From Bacteroidales bacterium (GTDB taxonomy: Bacteria; Bacteroidota; Bacteroidia; Bacteroidales; UBA7960): a DNA stretch of 6,235 bases. The stretch is taken from contig PWNY01000316.1 of assembly GCA_003557805.1 (NCBI GenBank), positions 1-6,235 of the forward strand. The letters run 5' to 3'. This document shows, in pieces, positions 5,562 through 6,235 of the stretch (within the stretch, counting starts at the first letter, position 1; each line of letters opens with the position of its first letter). A model generated the notes under the pieces. That model was not told the DNA's origin. It saw only the letters and a list, made by a program, of their open reading frames with translations, and did no database searches. The position numbers and the translations under genes are program-made.

Positions 5562-6235
5562 ATGAAAAACAAGCTCAGAAGCGATACGACAATAAAGGGA
5601 AGGCTTAATGCAGGCGCCAGGAGCTTATGGCGTGCTAATGGAATGCAGGATGAACATATGGGCAGGCCGGTAATAGGTATAGCCAACTCATTTACCCAGC
5701 TGGTGCCGGGGCATATGCACCTTCACGGCACAGGTCAGATGGTCAAGGGGTGGATAGAGGAAAAGGGGTGTTTTGCAGCAGAGTTCAATACCATTGCGAT
5801 AGATGACGGTATAGCCATGGGGCATGATGGCATGCTTTACTCACTGCCCTCCCGTGAACTTATTGCCGACAGTGTTGAATACATGGCCAATGCGCACAAG
5901 CTCGATGCAATCGTGTTTATAAGCAACTGCGACAAGATAACGCCGGGGATGCTGATGGCAGCAATGAGGCTTAATATCCCCTCTGTTTTTGTATCCGGTG
6001 GCCCGATGGAGGCCGGCCGCTACAAGGGCAGGGCGGTAGACCTTGTGGATGCCATGGTTATGGCCGCTGACGGAAAAGTGCCCGGTGACCAGCTGGATGA
6101 GATGGAAAGAAGTGCCTGCCCGGGATGTGGGGCCTGTTCGGGAATGTTTACCGCCAACTCAATGAATTGCCTTAACGAGGCAATCGGTTTGGCACTGCCT
6201 GGCAATGGAACCGTGGTTGCAACCCACTGTGAACG
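5562..6235 (+). CDS. ilvD: Dihydroxy-acid dehydratase, 3' end outside window
   Basis: The frame is open from the ATG at 5562 to the window edge: 224 codons of an enzyme usually about 560-620 residues long. It dehydrates 2,3-dihydroxy-isovalerate and 2,3-dihydroxy-3-methylvalerate to the 2-keto acids, the common step before the final transamination of valine and isoleucine synthesis in the cytoplasm. Family blocks in order: IGIANSFTQLVPGH (38-51), EFNTIAIDDGIAMGH (74-88), YSLPSRELIADSVEYM (93-108), SNCDKITPGMLMA (121-133), VSGGPMEAG (144-152), and ACPGCGACSGMFTANSMNC (185-203). C123 and C192 are expected Fe-S cluster ligands; D124 and K125 of NCDK belong to the metal and carbamylated-lysine site. 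The loop that holds a third Cys in [2Fe-2S] plant and mycobacterial enzymes reads VPGH here, as in E. coli IlvD, so the oxygen-sensitive [4Fe-4S] type is likely. The gene follows the attenuator-like leader and probably opens an ilv operon beyond the window. Confidence 0.96.
   Translation, partial: MKNKLRSDTTIKGRLNAGARSLWRANGMQDEHMGRPVIGIANSFTQLVPGHMHLHGTGQMVKGWIEEKGCFAAEFNTIAIDDGIAMGHDGMLYSLPSRELIADSVEYMANAHKLDAIVFISNCDKITPGMLMAAMRLNIPSVFVSGGPMEAGRYKGRAVDLVDAMVMAADGKVPGDQLDEMERSACPGCGACSGMFTANSMNCLNEAIGLALPGNGTVVATHCE

Noticed and set aside
5462..5686. Minus-strand open frame with a hydrophobic middle across the terminator and the ilvD start
   Set aside because: It overlaps the terminator hairpin and the well-supported start of ilvD on the other strand, and it has no recognisable motif.

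Overview
The window looks like a chromosomal stretch from a Bacteroidota bacterium. The signs are a TlpA-type thioredoxin lipoprotein of the kind common in that phylum, A-rich sequence rather than strong Shine-Dalgarno sites ahead of most starts, and a promoter at 5309-5338 that fits the Bacteroidota consensus (-33 TTTG, then TAnnTTTG). No RNA gene, mobile element or CRISPR array was seen. The genus cannot be read from this sequence.

Layout. (1) 1-837, +: the 3' part of a polytopic membrane protein of the bile acid:sodium symporter (BASS/SBF) type, cut by the left edge. (2) 873-2180, -: a complete 12-helix major facilitator (MFS) transporter, convergent with the first gene across 35 bp. (3) 2181-2350: a short divergent intergenic region with weak promoter candidates. 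(4) 2351-5116, +: a 921-residue lipoprotein made of two tandem copies of one module, each ending in a TlpA-like thioredoxin domain with a WCGPC active site. (5) 5117-5561: a regulatory region with a Bacteroidota promoter, a 26-codon leader ORF rich in Ile, Leu and Phe, a strong intrinsic terminator and a competing antiterminator. (6) 5562-6235, +: the first 224 codons of ilvD (dihydroxy-acid dehydratase), cut by the right edge.

The most interesting element is the region ahead of ilvD. Four segments (about 5390-5404, 5421-5430, 5466-5479 and 5487-5496) can pair as 1:2, 2:3 and 3:4, with the first inside the Leu/Ile/Phe codons of the leader and the second at its end. This is the geometry of ribosome-mediated transcription attenuation. 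It suggests that ilvD, and probably a branched-chain amino acid operon beyond the window, is controlled by supply of charged Leu/Ile tRNA. The second notable item is the duplicated thioredoxin lipoprotein. The two transporters, the lipoprotein and ilvD share no obvious pathway and appear to be separate transcription units.
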